The position numbers were made by a program, and so were the translations under genes. Below the pieces are notes generated by a model. It searched no databases and was not told where the DNA came from. It saw nothing but the letters and a program-made list of their open reading frames with translations. DNA of 64,000 nucleotides, from NCBI GenBank assembly GCA_963281255.1, contig OY725506.1, forward strand, positions 601,001-665,000. The letters are read 5' to 3'. Shown piece after piece: positions 10,562 to 21,106 of the stretch. Source of the stretch: Aphrocallistes beatrix (Eukaryota > Porifera > Hexactinellida > Sceptrulophora > Aphrocallistidae). Within the stretch, counting starts at the first letter, position 1. Every line of letters starts with the position of its first letter.

Positions 10562-12612
10562 CAGTGTTTCTCAACCTTTTTCTTCTCGCGGCACCCTTTC
10601 TAAACTTATACCTTTCAGCGGCACCCCTTAATTTGACTTGGGCAGGGCAATGAATAAATGATAGTAAAAGTGGAGATTGATTTGAATTATTACGACTTTA
10701 TTATTAGTGGTGCGGCATAGCATGAAATTTATAACAATTGTGCATTTTGTGATAAAAGCAACAAAATTGGTACACATGTACTTTGATATACTATGAACAT
10801 TTTTGGATATTGGGCCACCTGAAACGATGCCTATGTCAGCCATGACAGCTGGCCCCAAATTACCACGTCCGATAGTATTGCCGGAATGGTCCCCTATCAA
10901 TAACTTCTTTTAATTAATTAATCACAACAGATCATATTTTGAAACGAAATTTCCAGCAATTTGATATATATATTGACCATATTTGGAGAATTATTTTGGT
11001 TGCCTGTCCCTAGCAATGGCCAGGAATGTTGAAAAATTCCGATCTCCAAATTTTGGAGGAACCGAGTGACCCCTTGTTCTTCTCGGCAAGGTTCAGCTAG
11101 TACGAATATGCTAATTAGAATGCTCTGATATGTCATATGTGGAATATATGAAAGTTTTGTGGTATGCCATAGTGGAAGGTATAGTTGAATGTGGTAAAAC
11201 ATTCATATATTCTACATATGATATATCAGAGCGTTAAAATAATTAGCATATTCGCATATTCGTACTCGCTGAACCTAGCCGAGAAGAACAAGGGGTCACT
11301 CGATATGGTTCCTCAAAAATTTAGAGATCGGAATTTTTCAACATTCCAGGCCGTTGCTAGGAACGGGAAACCAAAAAGATTCTCCAAATATGGTCAATAT
11401 ATAAGTTTTGTTACAAGCTTCATTAGGTATAAAATTTATTATACTCAAACGATCTTAGTTATTATGGTCCTTAGAGATTGTAATTCGAATATTTTCAATG
11501 ATTTTAAAATATTTTTCGATTCTAAGACTTAGAAATGTGTTTTGTAGGGCGAGTTTGAAGAAAAAAAAATGTGTCTTGGTACGCAGCGAAAATCGCGAAT
11601 CAGGGCCCACTGCTTCTGTAAAAAATGTCTTCATAATCGATGTTCCATGACGATTTAGCACCAGATACCTTTCATTCGCCATATAAATATTTAATAAATC
11701 CACTGAATTGATTATCAAAAACGAGAAAAAGTTATTCATTCGCAGTTCAAATTAGGTACATTTTGCAAAATTCCCCAAAATTGCACTTTTTTTCACATCA
11801 CAAAAAAATCTGATCCAATTGGTCCTCAAAATGCACTGATCTGAACATCCTATAAATTTAGAGTGTTCGAGGAAAATGTGTGAGCTAATTTTTCCTAGAA
11901 TTTGAAGACTCTTTGAAGATAACTTGAAAAGCAGTGGGCCCTGATTCACGAATTTCGCTCCGTGCCAGGACACATTTTTTTTTCTTCAAACTCGCCATAC
12001 AAAACACATTTCTAAGTCTTAGAATCGAAAAATCTTTTAAAATCATATTCGAATTACAATCTCTAAGGGCCAGAATAACTAAGATCGTTTGAGTATAATA
12101 AATTTTATACTTAATGAAGCTTGTAACAGAACTTAATTGTCACCCTGTATATCAAATTACTGGAAATTTCGTGCTGGACACGAATTTACAATCAAAATAT
12201 GATATGGTGTGATTAAAAGAAGCTATTGATAGAGGACAATTCCGGCAATACTATCGGACGTGATAATTTGGGGCCAGCTGTCATGGCTGACATAGGCATC
12301 GTTTCAGGTGGCCCAATATCCAAAAATGTTCATAGTATATCAAAGTACATGTGTACCAATTTTGGTGCTTTTATCACAAAATGCACAATTGTTTTGCTAT
12401 GCCGCACCACTATATAGAATAACTAATTAATAAACTAGGAAATTATTGTGAATATTGTGTAATAAATTATTCCAGAGGATTGTCAGAGGACAATTATCAA
12501 ATTCAACATTGACAATGGTATTAATAGAAAATAAAATAAAGCAGTATGTAAGTGTGGTAAGGCCTGCGGCACCCCGAGAGGAAGCAAATGGCACCCCGGT
12601 TGAGAACCACTG
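10562..12612. mobile_element. hAT-type 2,051-bp foldback element with nested inverted repeats
   Basis: Terminal inverted repeats CAGTGTTTCTCAACC / GGTTGAGAACCACTG have the hAT consensus, and an exact 8-bp target-site duplication CCTTACAC lies at 10554-10561 and 12613-12620. The interior is built of inverted repeats in layers: 10620-10955 pairs with 12125-12420, 10966-11150 with 11210-11405, and about 11405-11630 with about 11935-12130. It carries no transposase; the small ORFs on the two arms are mirror copies of one another. It is therefore a non-autonomous foldback hAT. Confidence 0.88.
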
Positions 12613-12663
12613 CCTTACACTGTAGAGTTAGTTTGCAAAAAAAGTATTGTTTTCCATCAAATA

Positions 12664-12851
12664 CAGTCGATTCCGCTTAATAGGGTTACATCGGTCAGAG
12701 GACATTTTGCCCTGATTAAGCGGAGAACCCTATTAACCGAAAATATTTTGTATTAGCTTCTATGTGTGAGAGCTATTCCTGTCCTGCCAAAAGTGACCCG
12801 ATTAAGCGGTTGACCCGATTAAACAGTGGCCCGATTAAGCGGAGTCGACTG
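12664..12851. mobile_element. Pogo/Tigger-like MITE
   Basis: A 188-bp copy, in opposite orientation to 2666-2853, with ends CAGTCGATTCCGC / GCGGAGTCGACTG flanked by TA. It lies 51 bases beyond the hAT foldback. Confidence 0.8.
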
Positions 12852-13926
12852 TATTCACATTTCACGTTCCTTCGAGTCACTGGAGTGCACTATCTATTGG
12901 CCGACATTTCAGAAGGTCACTATAGTAATCTATAATGAAAAATATTGTGCAGACAAAGGTCCTGACCTTTGTCTACACAATTTGTTGCCCAATAGAATTC
13001 AGGTTGATATGCACATCTGCCCGGACATAGCATGTGCTGGAAATTAGGGAGAAGTGATGCATTGTAGGAATGACAAATTACTTCAAGGCAGAAAAGAAGA
13101 AATTATTTTTTTGACGAATGCTAACTCTGCCTACTAAACTGACTTCATTAGATTTGCTAAATTTATATCAAAAATAGATACCTCTTTTTCTCGATTTCCT
13201 ATGTTTGGCCCAATCAAGGTAAAGTTTATGCTGCAATATGTAGAGAATTCTTACTGTTTTAAATACAGCCTCTGTCTTTCTACCTAAATTTCGTAATCAT
13301 ACTGAATCATTATTGAGTTTGCAGAAAGATGAAAAGAATAAGTCACTTCACAATAGGTTAAAAATATATCAATGTTGTAATACACAGATAATGCTGAGAA
13401 ATATTCATTAAAATATCTTTTAAGTTTACACAAGAAAACAGTCTACTCTCTAGAAATCAAATATTATTCTAAAAAATATTGTTAATACTATATATACAGA
13501 AAAGAGTTCATTTTAGAAGGTCGAGAATAAATTTTATTGCTAGCGGCATGGTGTCAAATTTTAAGTTTTGTTTGATGCAATTACAAGAAATTCCTTCTCA
13601 GTTACCCAATGAGGTGACAAATACTGATCACGACTGATCTTACTTATGAAAAATTCAAAGCTTGATGAAGTGAGTGAGGTAATCACCAAAAGCTCAAGAC
13701 TCAACGGAGCATGTTACCAACTAACCCAGAATGCGAGTGCAAGGCTTCTCAGCTAATCAATTATTCAGTACTGATACATATCATTATTTAATCGGAACTA
13801 TCTAAAGTATTATTAAATTTAATTCGTGATGAAAACAACTCATTATATATCATCCCTTAATTATCAATTAATATGAATTCCAGATGTGTTTACATTTTGA
13901 CAAGGAAAGTCCGAATTCGATTTTAA
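12852..13926. other. Intergenic, no gene seen
   Basis: AT-rich sequence without an ORF that matches a family I recognise and without a clear terminal repeat. Confidence 0.5.
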
Positions 13927-13927
13927 A

Positions 13928-14162
13928 TACCGTCTTTCCCTGAATAAAAGTTTTTCGTGCTCAAAATCCCCCGGAATTCAAAAATTTAAAGCGCCGTATC
14001 GGCTGAAAAACAGTCGCAATTGGAAGAGATGAACGATTTCCAATCTCATTACTAATCACTAAGAGTATTCATAAATACAACTAGCCATAACAAATGGTAT
14101 ACCTACCTTAAAATGTTCGCATCTTATCTAACCCCCCGGCGCTTATTCAGGGGAAGACGGTA
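13928..14162. mobile_element. ACCGT-ended MITE with GCGCTTATTCAGGG motif
   Basis: Inverted ends ACCGTCTTTCCCTGAATAAA and GCGCTTATTCAGGGGAAGACGGT flank about 190 bases of unrelated sequence. A 104-bp relative is at 52424-52527, and the same motif builds the minisatellite at 28905-29040. Confidence 0.6.
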
Positions 14163-14999
14163 AGTTACCTCTAGCGGCTTCAAAGGCCCCTACCTATGTT
14201 TCATTACACTTCATGCCAGACCTAATACGAAAGCAAACATTCCTCGCCCAAGTTTCCTAATACCTAATACGACCACAAGACATTTAAAAACTTCCTGAAA
14301 ATATAATCACTGATTGCCTTATTTTAGTAATATATTTCTTAATGTGTTGAAGAACATTATGCGAGCAAATCTTCCCTAATGCTTTGAAAAATTAAAAGAA
14401 AATGTAAGCTCAGTTTCCGTTCTACTAAAAGTATTAAGGTATGCTTTAGTAAGTTCCAGAGTAATCCAGGATTTTCCTCGAATCTTATTTGTTAAATAAC
14501 CTCGATAATTAAAAATTTAAAAGGAACAGCGCAAACTTCCATAATATGAGCGAAGCATTGAACTTGTCTCGGTGGAAGTAATCTGAGATATATTTAGAAT
14601 ATTAAATAAAACCTGGTTAAAGTCTTCGCAGTTGTTTCAATGCTGAGGTTATTGGGTCATATTACTAGTGCATTTTCACAATGGAGAACAAACAAGTCTA
14701 TAAGTCCGTCAATAATGATCACGCAACTGTAGAATTTTCATTTATTGATGATTGGAAATGTGAACTCTTCTTTTTGGCCATTTTGCATTTTAATATTCAG
14801 CGTAGGGAATGGGGCAAAGTTGAATGTACCTTCAAAATTATAAATAATCACTGTTTTGAAACTGCTTACGACGACAATAGGAGAAACGTAATTAGATTAA
14901 TTAATACGAAGAGCCAAACTGCTAAAAGACGTAATTGACTTAAACAAAATAAATTATAAATTTCAACTTAATTTATATATGTCGTATTTATAACAAATA
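14163..14999. other. Intergenic, no supported gene
   Basis: AT-rich. An 85-codon open frame at 14681-14938 resembles no family I know and has low-complexity composition, so I do not call it a gene. Confidence 0.5.
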
Positions 15000-15179
15000 C
15001 AGTAGTCTAATAGATACATTGGGACATGGCATTCGTCCGCTGTAGAGAGATGTCGCTTCTCGGAGAGTGATTAACTCTTACATAAAAATATGGTGAATTC
15101 ATTCCGTTCCACGAGGTTTGTCCGTTGTAGAGGGTTTGTTTGTCCACTTTTAAGAGTGTCCGTTTTAGGAAACCCACTG
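15000..15179. mobile_element. TA-flanked MITE (CAGTAGTCTAATAG type)
   Basis: Starts CAGT and ends CACTG, with TA on both sides. The interior has short inverted words based on GTCCG(C/T)TGTAGAG. It is probably another Tc1/pogo-type non-autonomous element. Confidence 0.5.
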
Positions 15180-15189
15180 TATCGCTAAG

Positions 15190-15614
15190 ATCAGGGATTT
15201 ACTTGCTACTTTTTTTTTACTTGCTACTCACTACCTTTTTATTTTTTTGGAGAAAAATAAAAGGTCGTAAGTAAATATTCTGGATGGCGAGCAAAAAAAA
15301 AAAGTAGTAAGTAAATTTCCCGGACACCTGATGAAATGGACATGGTTAAATTAAGAAAATTATGTTTCTGAAATACTCAAATATTCCTGCAAATCCCTCG
15401 ATGCACCCTCGTTTCTGTCATATATTGTACAATCAATAATTTCTTCTCCTCACGTCAACTAAATGTCGGTCAAAAAATAAGTAGCAAGTAAAAAAAAAAG
15501 TAGTGAGTGAGTAAAACTAAATCTAAAATGGAGGAAAAAATAAAGTAGCAAGTAAACGGTTGGCAAAAAAAAATACGTACAACTTTTTTTTTGCCAGTTC
15601 TGGAATCCCTGGCT
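15190..15614. repeat. TTTACTTGCTACT inverted/tandem repeat block
   Basis: Words of the type TACTTGCTACT and AGTAGCAAGTA recur in both orientations, joined by A- and T-tracts, between outer ends CAGGGATTT and AATCCCTGG. This looks like a foldback MITE with internally expanded terminal repeats. Confidence 0.5.
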
Positions 15615-16370
15615 AAGATTGAGTTTGAAAGTCTGATTTTAATTGAAAGAGTAAAGCATTATATTATATGCTCCAATAAAAACCATAATTGAGGGTGGTA
15701 CATACATGAGGATAACTATCATTGTTTTAATAAGATGGCCAATATCGAACTAATTAATCCTAGAATTTGTAATAACAGCTTCGAGAATGCAATCAACTAC
15801 GACTTAATTGGATACATGAGAAAGAGTTATTATTAGAAAATACTTACATCCAAATAACACAAGACTGTTTCCCTCCGAATTAAAACCATTTCAACTAATA
15901 TCAATTAAGAGAATGCTTAGCATTTTCTATTTTTAAAAAACACAGATGACTCAAAATTCGGGGTTAATTAATAAGTTCACATTTCCAAATAAACAAGTCG
16001 ACTTATTTAGAAAGTTGGGTAACTGAAAGTATATGAGAGAGATCGTGTAATATAGAGACTTACTGTAGACAAATTTATAGTTTCATTCTCCTTTTTTGGT
16101 AATATCAATTTAAAGGATGAACTAAATGAAATACGAGAAAGAGAGAATTGGCAGTGGCAAAGTGAAAGTATTTAAAAATAGCATCTCTGATAGCTAACTT
16201 CCATTCGCTGTATTTGGTATGTATTGAATTCCTTTGAAGTCACATGGAAGAGAGGATGGTGTATTTGATAATGTTGTGGCAAGTCATGCGAGTGTCAAGT
16301 CATGATAGTAAGTTAACTCCGTCAATAATCTAAAATTATATGATTACAGAAAACATTTTAATGTCAGTAT

Positions 16371-16717
16371 CATAGGCGCCAAGTTTAGGAAAATCGAGTA
16401 AAACTTGGGGGGGCCAAGAGCGAGCGAAACGAGCGACGTTAAAGGGGGGTCTAAAATTTTTAAAATCTTAGATGCTCAAATATCGATATACAGCTACTGT
16501 TGTTACCTAGGGAAAAGAAAATCTTGGACTATAGTGGAAGAAAAATGTAATTGGGATATATATTTAGACTCAATTAACATAATTTTGGGGTTTAGCTGGA
16601 ACCTATAAGTTTGTGTGGAGTCCTGCCATACCACAGCTTCCTCCACTGCTCAATTGCCCAGCACCACGTCCCCCCCCCCCAAGGGTCCAGACCTGGTACC
16701 CACACTTGGCGCCTATG
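16371..16717. mobile_element. 347-bp hAT-like MITE with exact 8-bp target duplication
   Basis: Inverted ends CATAGGCGCCAAGT / ACTTGGCGCCTATG are bounded by the identical octamer GTCAGTAT at 16363-16370 and 16718-16725. There are C/G homopolymer runs inside. It encodes no transposase; the small ORFs inside are chance. Confidence 0.85.
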
Positions 16718-17160
16718 GTCAGTATCACCATAGGATTCGTATATTTCAACAAAAATTCTAGACTAGATTACCCTCCGGATAGTCAAACTTCGAAAAACAA
16801 ACTTGACAACTAGATCCATTCCAAGAATTTGAAGAACCATAAAATCACAGAATTTCAGAATTCACAACGCCATATAAAGCATGGTAGTCTAAGCAATTCA
16901 TCAAATATTAGAGAAGTAAAACAAATTTCCACAGATGAAGGTTATCATGGTTTTGGTGGAAGCTCTGTCTCTGATAAACAGTCAGCATCTAGTCGAGATA
17001 ACAGATGTTAGTTGGTTTATGTTGTAACGAGAAAGATAGTAACCGTGTAGCTTTTAAGAATGGAGAGAATTGAATGAAATGCAACGGTTTTGCTTGAAAT
17101 TCGTTTGCTAAAATATCAGGGACAAAATTAACATTTATGGCTGAGACTTAAAATGACTTA

Positions 17161-17345
17161 CAGTCAGGGTCGCTTGTTGTGAACCACCAAGGGACCAACA
17201 AATATTTTCATAATAGAGATACTTCATATTAAGCGAACTTGGTTCAATACAAATCCTATCTAAAAAATGAAATTGGGACCAGGAGGTTAGTTCATAATAA
17301 ACGAATGTTCATATTAAGTGGGTTCATAATAAACGACCCTGACTG
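17161..17345. mobile_element. TA-flanked MITE (CAGTCAGGGTCG type)
   Basis: Ends CAGTCAGGGTCG / CGACCCTGACTG form inverted repeats, flanked by TA on both sides. The interior repeats a CATAATAAACGA-like word. Tc1/pogo-type by its target site. Confidence 0.65.
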
Positions 17346-17873
17346 TACTATAAATGGAAAAATCCCAAATGCATCGAAGGTTTTAATAGAGAATTCCGAA
17401 TTAATAATGACGACATACCTCTTTAACAAATGAATTACATAACAACAGAAATTAGTTGTCTTTCCGTTCTGATCGAGTATTCTCACAGCTACGATCATAG
17501 TGAGGAGTGAGGACCAAGGCATTTTGAACACTTCAACTCAACGATTATCTGGGGTTTTTTGAAATAATTGCGTTACTATTTTCATGAGAGCTTTCATGGA
17601 GAGCAATTGCGTACAACCGCGAAATTGAATTGTGCAATCAATTAACTTGTGCAATCAATTAATTGGGCAATCAATTAGGCAATCGAACTATTTGGCAATC
17701 AAACTATTTCACTCTAATTGGGTTGTGCAAAATTGTGAGAGACAATTATGCAAACCTAATAAGTTTGAAACTTTCGAATATGTGTGATTCAGTAAATTTT
17801 TAACACGAATGGTTTTCATTGCAGTTACCACAAGATGATTATTTCGTCATATGATTCAATCTAAATGCAATTG

Positions 17874-18149
17874 AATAGTCGATTCCGCTTTTAATAGGGT
17901 CACATCGGTCAGAAGACATTTTGCCCCGATTAACTTAAGTTGCCCCAGGAATGTGCTGCGTCATTTCCGGTTTAAACTATTTTTAACAGGGAAGCCTATA
18001 AGTTTGGGGTAGTTATTATAAATAGAAAAATCCCAGGGGGAAATTAAAGTTAACCCTATTAACCGGAAATACGTATTTTGTATTAGCTTCTATGTGTGAG
18101 GGCTATTCCGGTCCTACCAAGAGTGACCCGATTAAGCGGAGTCGACTGT
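17874..18149. mobile_element. Pogo/Tigger-like MITE split by a second repeat
   Basis: The outer parts match the 188-bp CAGTCGACTCCGC element, but about 100 bases in its middle (roughly 17937-18052) are a copy of the TATAAATAG/CCGGAAATGAG short repeat. The nested arrangement shows that the short repeat is itself mobile and was active after this MITE landed. Confidence 0.7.
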
Positions 18150-18338
18150 ATTAATAAAAACAACCGCAAATAAATATATAATTAGAACGATCTGCTCTAT
18201 TCATTTTTGAAGTTTTATTTTTAGAAAGTTGTCTCATCAGATGAGAGAAGCATTTGCGTCGTTGTTAAAGTTATCACTTTTGTGACGAAGTACGCAATTA
18301 TTTTTTTTAACAGAAACTAAAATGAGCTATAATGCATA

Positions 18339-19302
18339 TCTTATATATTAAAATGCTAGGATTTTTTTTGTTTTGTTTGTTTGTTTGTTTGTTTGTTTGT
18401 TTGTTTGTTTGTTTGTTTGTTTGTCCGAATTGATTGAAGAATTGGCAAGTCGTAGAGATACGAAAATTGGCACGTAGGTGTCAAATGATGAATCTACGAT
18501 TAAGCTCTAAGATCTAAGCGAAATTTTCACACCTCTGCAAAAAAAATGGAAAACAATTTTTCACACCTTTTCTATACTAAATAAAAGACTGCACTATCAC
18601 AATGGAAATTATTGTACGACACTCCATTAGATCGTCATTATTAATAATACTCCAAAGCTACAACTTATGTTTAATATCTTAAATGTATTATAGTGTATAG
18701 CAATAAAAAAAAATTATGTGCATATTTTCACACCTTTATATACATATTTTCACACCATTTGATGAATTTTGAAAATAATGCTAGAGACTAGCTTCCAACG
18801 GTTGACATGGGGTTTTCAGGGGTGTAGATTTCGAATATCATATTTTCAGATGTATATGATAAATTATTTGTTTACTTTTGTTTACAATAGATACATAAAG
18901 TAAACAAATCTCAAAAATAGGCTAGAAACTAGCTTCCAACGGTTGACATGGGTTTTTTAGGGATGTAGATTTTGAATATCATATTTTCAGATTGATATGA
19001 TAAAATATTTGTTTACTTTTGTTTGCAATAGATACATAAAGTAAACAAATTACAAAAATAGGCTAGAAACTAGCTTCCAACGGTTGACATGGGGTTTTAG
19101 GGGTGTAGATTTCGAATATCATATTTTCGGATCCATATGAAAAATTATTCGTTGACCTTTGTTTACAATATATATATATATATATATAAAGGAAAAAAAT
19201 TCAAAATAGTTTAGATTGAGTAACACCAGGCGCCCGCAGGGCGACTCTGCGGACACAAAGTGTCCGCAAGCCGCGCAGCGCAAGCAAGCGAAGCGCGCTT
19301 GT
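18339..19302 (+). mobile_element. Helitron-like non-autonomous element with 3 x 141-bp internal repeats
   Basis: Begins TCTTATATATTAAAATG followed by a (GTTT)n tract and GTCCGAATTGATTG, a 5' layout common in invertebrate Helitrons. It ends in a GC-rich hairpin region with GAAGCGCGCTTGT followed by T. There are no terminal inverted repeats. Three units with a 141-bp period start at 18781, 18922 and 19063 (CTAGAAACTAGCTTCCAACG). The same 3' end recurs at 62026-62053, and parts of its 5' half occur reversed in the tandem unit at 33828-37830. The terminus is CTTG rather than the canonical CTRR, so the class is probable, not certain. Confidence 0.6.
18374..18423 (+). repeat. (GTTT)n microsatellite
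   Basis: About 12 uninterrupted GTTT units inside the 5' end of the Helitron-like element. Shorter versions in the tandem unit near 34930, 36280 and 37630 are on the opposite strand. Confidence 0.9.
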
Positions 19303-19712
19303 TAAAACTACAATATAGTTATTAAAATATGGTTCTGTAATAATGATGTTTTATTTTATAGCGACCTAGAACTCTATGATCATTGCTGTACGAAGAATTT
19401 ATTTTTAAAATACGTAATTATCTGTGAGCAAGGCTTTGTCAGAAGTCAAATGTTAATGCTATTCAAAGGACTGAATTCCTTAATTGAAGATGAGTTGCGA
19501 ATTGAACAAGAAATAATTTTTACGATTAAATGGTTTGTAACTAAAATTCTAATAAAATCTATTTTATTTTACAAAACATAATGCTTGCTCCAATAATTCC
19601 AAGAATATGAACTCAATTTTTTCGATTTCATTCAATCTAAGCATTGCAATATCGAACTTCTATGAATTCAGCTTTGAGTATCGAATCTGAGTTTGAATAC
19701 AACACGTTACAC

Positions 19713-19780
19713 TATATAACCTTTCAGTGTAGGTGTATGGCTAAATTTAGTATCAAAAGTGAATCCTTTACTATATAAAT
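19713..19780 (+). promoter_or_regulatory. TATA boxes upstream of the MAP-kinase phosphatase
   Basis: Two TATATAA motifs lie at 19713-19719 and 19773-19779. If the second is used, transcription starts near 19805 and the in-frame ATG at 19779, which overlaps the box itself, cannot be translated. The ATG at 19869 would then be the start. If the first is used, a 30-residue N-terminal extension is possible. Confidence 0.5.
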
Positions 19781-19868
19781 GAATCAGTGGAGGAATATTA
19801 AACTGAGCTTTTTACAGCAACCAAAACCAAGTATTTTTACAGATTTTAATCACAAATTATTTATCAAA

Positions 19869-21106
19869 ATGGTAACAATGACACAATCTTTACCTGCTGG
19901 GATGGGACGCTACTCAGGATGCACTCTCCCGGGACTTTCAGGCATGGAAGCGGAAGCTTTGTCTTCGGTAAGTTTTTACTAAACAAAACAATGAATAAAA
20001 TATATTTTTTGAATACTGTAATGATTTTCCATCTTTCTTTAGATTATTGAGAACAGCAAAACAAATCCTGTCGTCATAATTGACATCCGTCCCTTCCTCA
20101 ACTACACTAAGAATCACATCATCAACGCCGTCAACATCGCTTCTACCAATCTCATCCAGAGGAGGCTCAAGAAGGGTATCATCACGCCCTTGGACCTCAT
20201 CAAAGAGTCGAAAGTCGAGGCGCAATCCATTAAATCAGCCATCATCTGTCACACTGAGAAAGGTCTGAAAGACTTTGAAAATCCAAATACCTTCGCTGGA
20301 ATTCTTGTCGAAAAACTGACCTTCATCTTCGGAGACAACACGCACTACCTACAAGGTAAATGTCTTAGCTGATATGTTTCTAGAAATGCCTGCGATTTTT
20401 TTCCTAAAAAAGATCAAAACTCGAACTCGATTTGATATAATTCATTTCCTCAGGTGGTTTCGAAAGCTTCTCATCCATGTTTCCTCACCTCTGCACTTCC
20501 TGCGAGACACAATGCAAGATCAACTCTGCCATCAAATCCGAATACTCCATCCCTGAACCTGCAAGGATCATCAACCCGATTTCTCGCATCAATGAGACCC
20601 TCTACATTTCTGGAAAAGAGGACGCTACTGACTTGAAAGTCCTTCAGGCGAACGGAATCACTCACATTATGAACATGACCACCGATATTCAGAATAAATT
20701 CGTTGACAACTTCCATTACTGTAATTTCCCGGCGCTCGACTCGCATAGACAATCCCTGAAAGAATTTTTCCGCGTCGCTTTCGCCTATATCGAGGCCGCT
20801 AGAGCGAAGGGAGGTAGAGTCCTAGTGCATTGCCATGCCGGCGTCTCTCGATCCTCCACAATCGTTATCGCCTACCTAATGTGGATGCACCAATGGACGT
20901 TCACGAGTGCCATCGGCTTCGTCAAGCAACAGAGACCCTGCGTTGATCCGAACATCGGGTTCATCGGACAACTCATGGAATTTGATCAGGAATTGAATCA
21001 AAACGCTTCCTTCGCTAATCAGGAAAAAGTCATAGATCTGAACACACTTGAGACAACTCTAACCACTGGACCTTCCAGCGTCACTCCTTGGGAATTCGCC
21101 CTCTAG
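19869..21106 (+). CDS. Dual-specificity MAP-kinase phosphatase, 3 exons
   Basis: Removes phosphate from the Thr and Tyr of activated MAP kinases. Exons 19869-19967, 20043-20355 and 20454-21106 give 354 aa in good phase. The first half is a rhodanese/Cdc25-like MAPK-binding domain (IDIRPFLNY near the start, basic docking motif RRLKKG), followed by the conserved linker GGFESFSSMFPHLC. The second half is the catalytic domain: the general acid is probably Asp233 in PALDS, and the P-loop is HCHAGVSRS with Cys about 264. The AYLM and FVKQ/RP motifs typical of the DUSP1/2/4/5 group are present. I cannot assign it to one vertebrate paralogue. The short second exon start and clean GT-AG introns support the model. 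Confidence 0.95.

Noticed and set aside
10628..12417. Similar ORFs on opposite strands of the foldback (MIxDxSGNTIG... type)
   Set aside because: They are mirror images of the inverted arms of a non-autonomous element, with no transposase domain.
14681..14938. 85-codon plus-strand ORF
   Set aside because: No family resemblance, AT-driven composition and no splice or promoter context.
19779..19868. Upstream in-frame ATG of the phosphatase
   Set aside because: The ATG overlaps a TATATAAA box and the extension has no family counterpart. Kept only as an alternative start.
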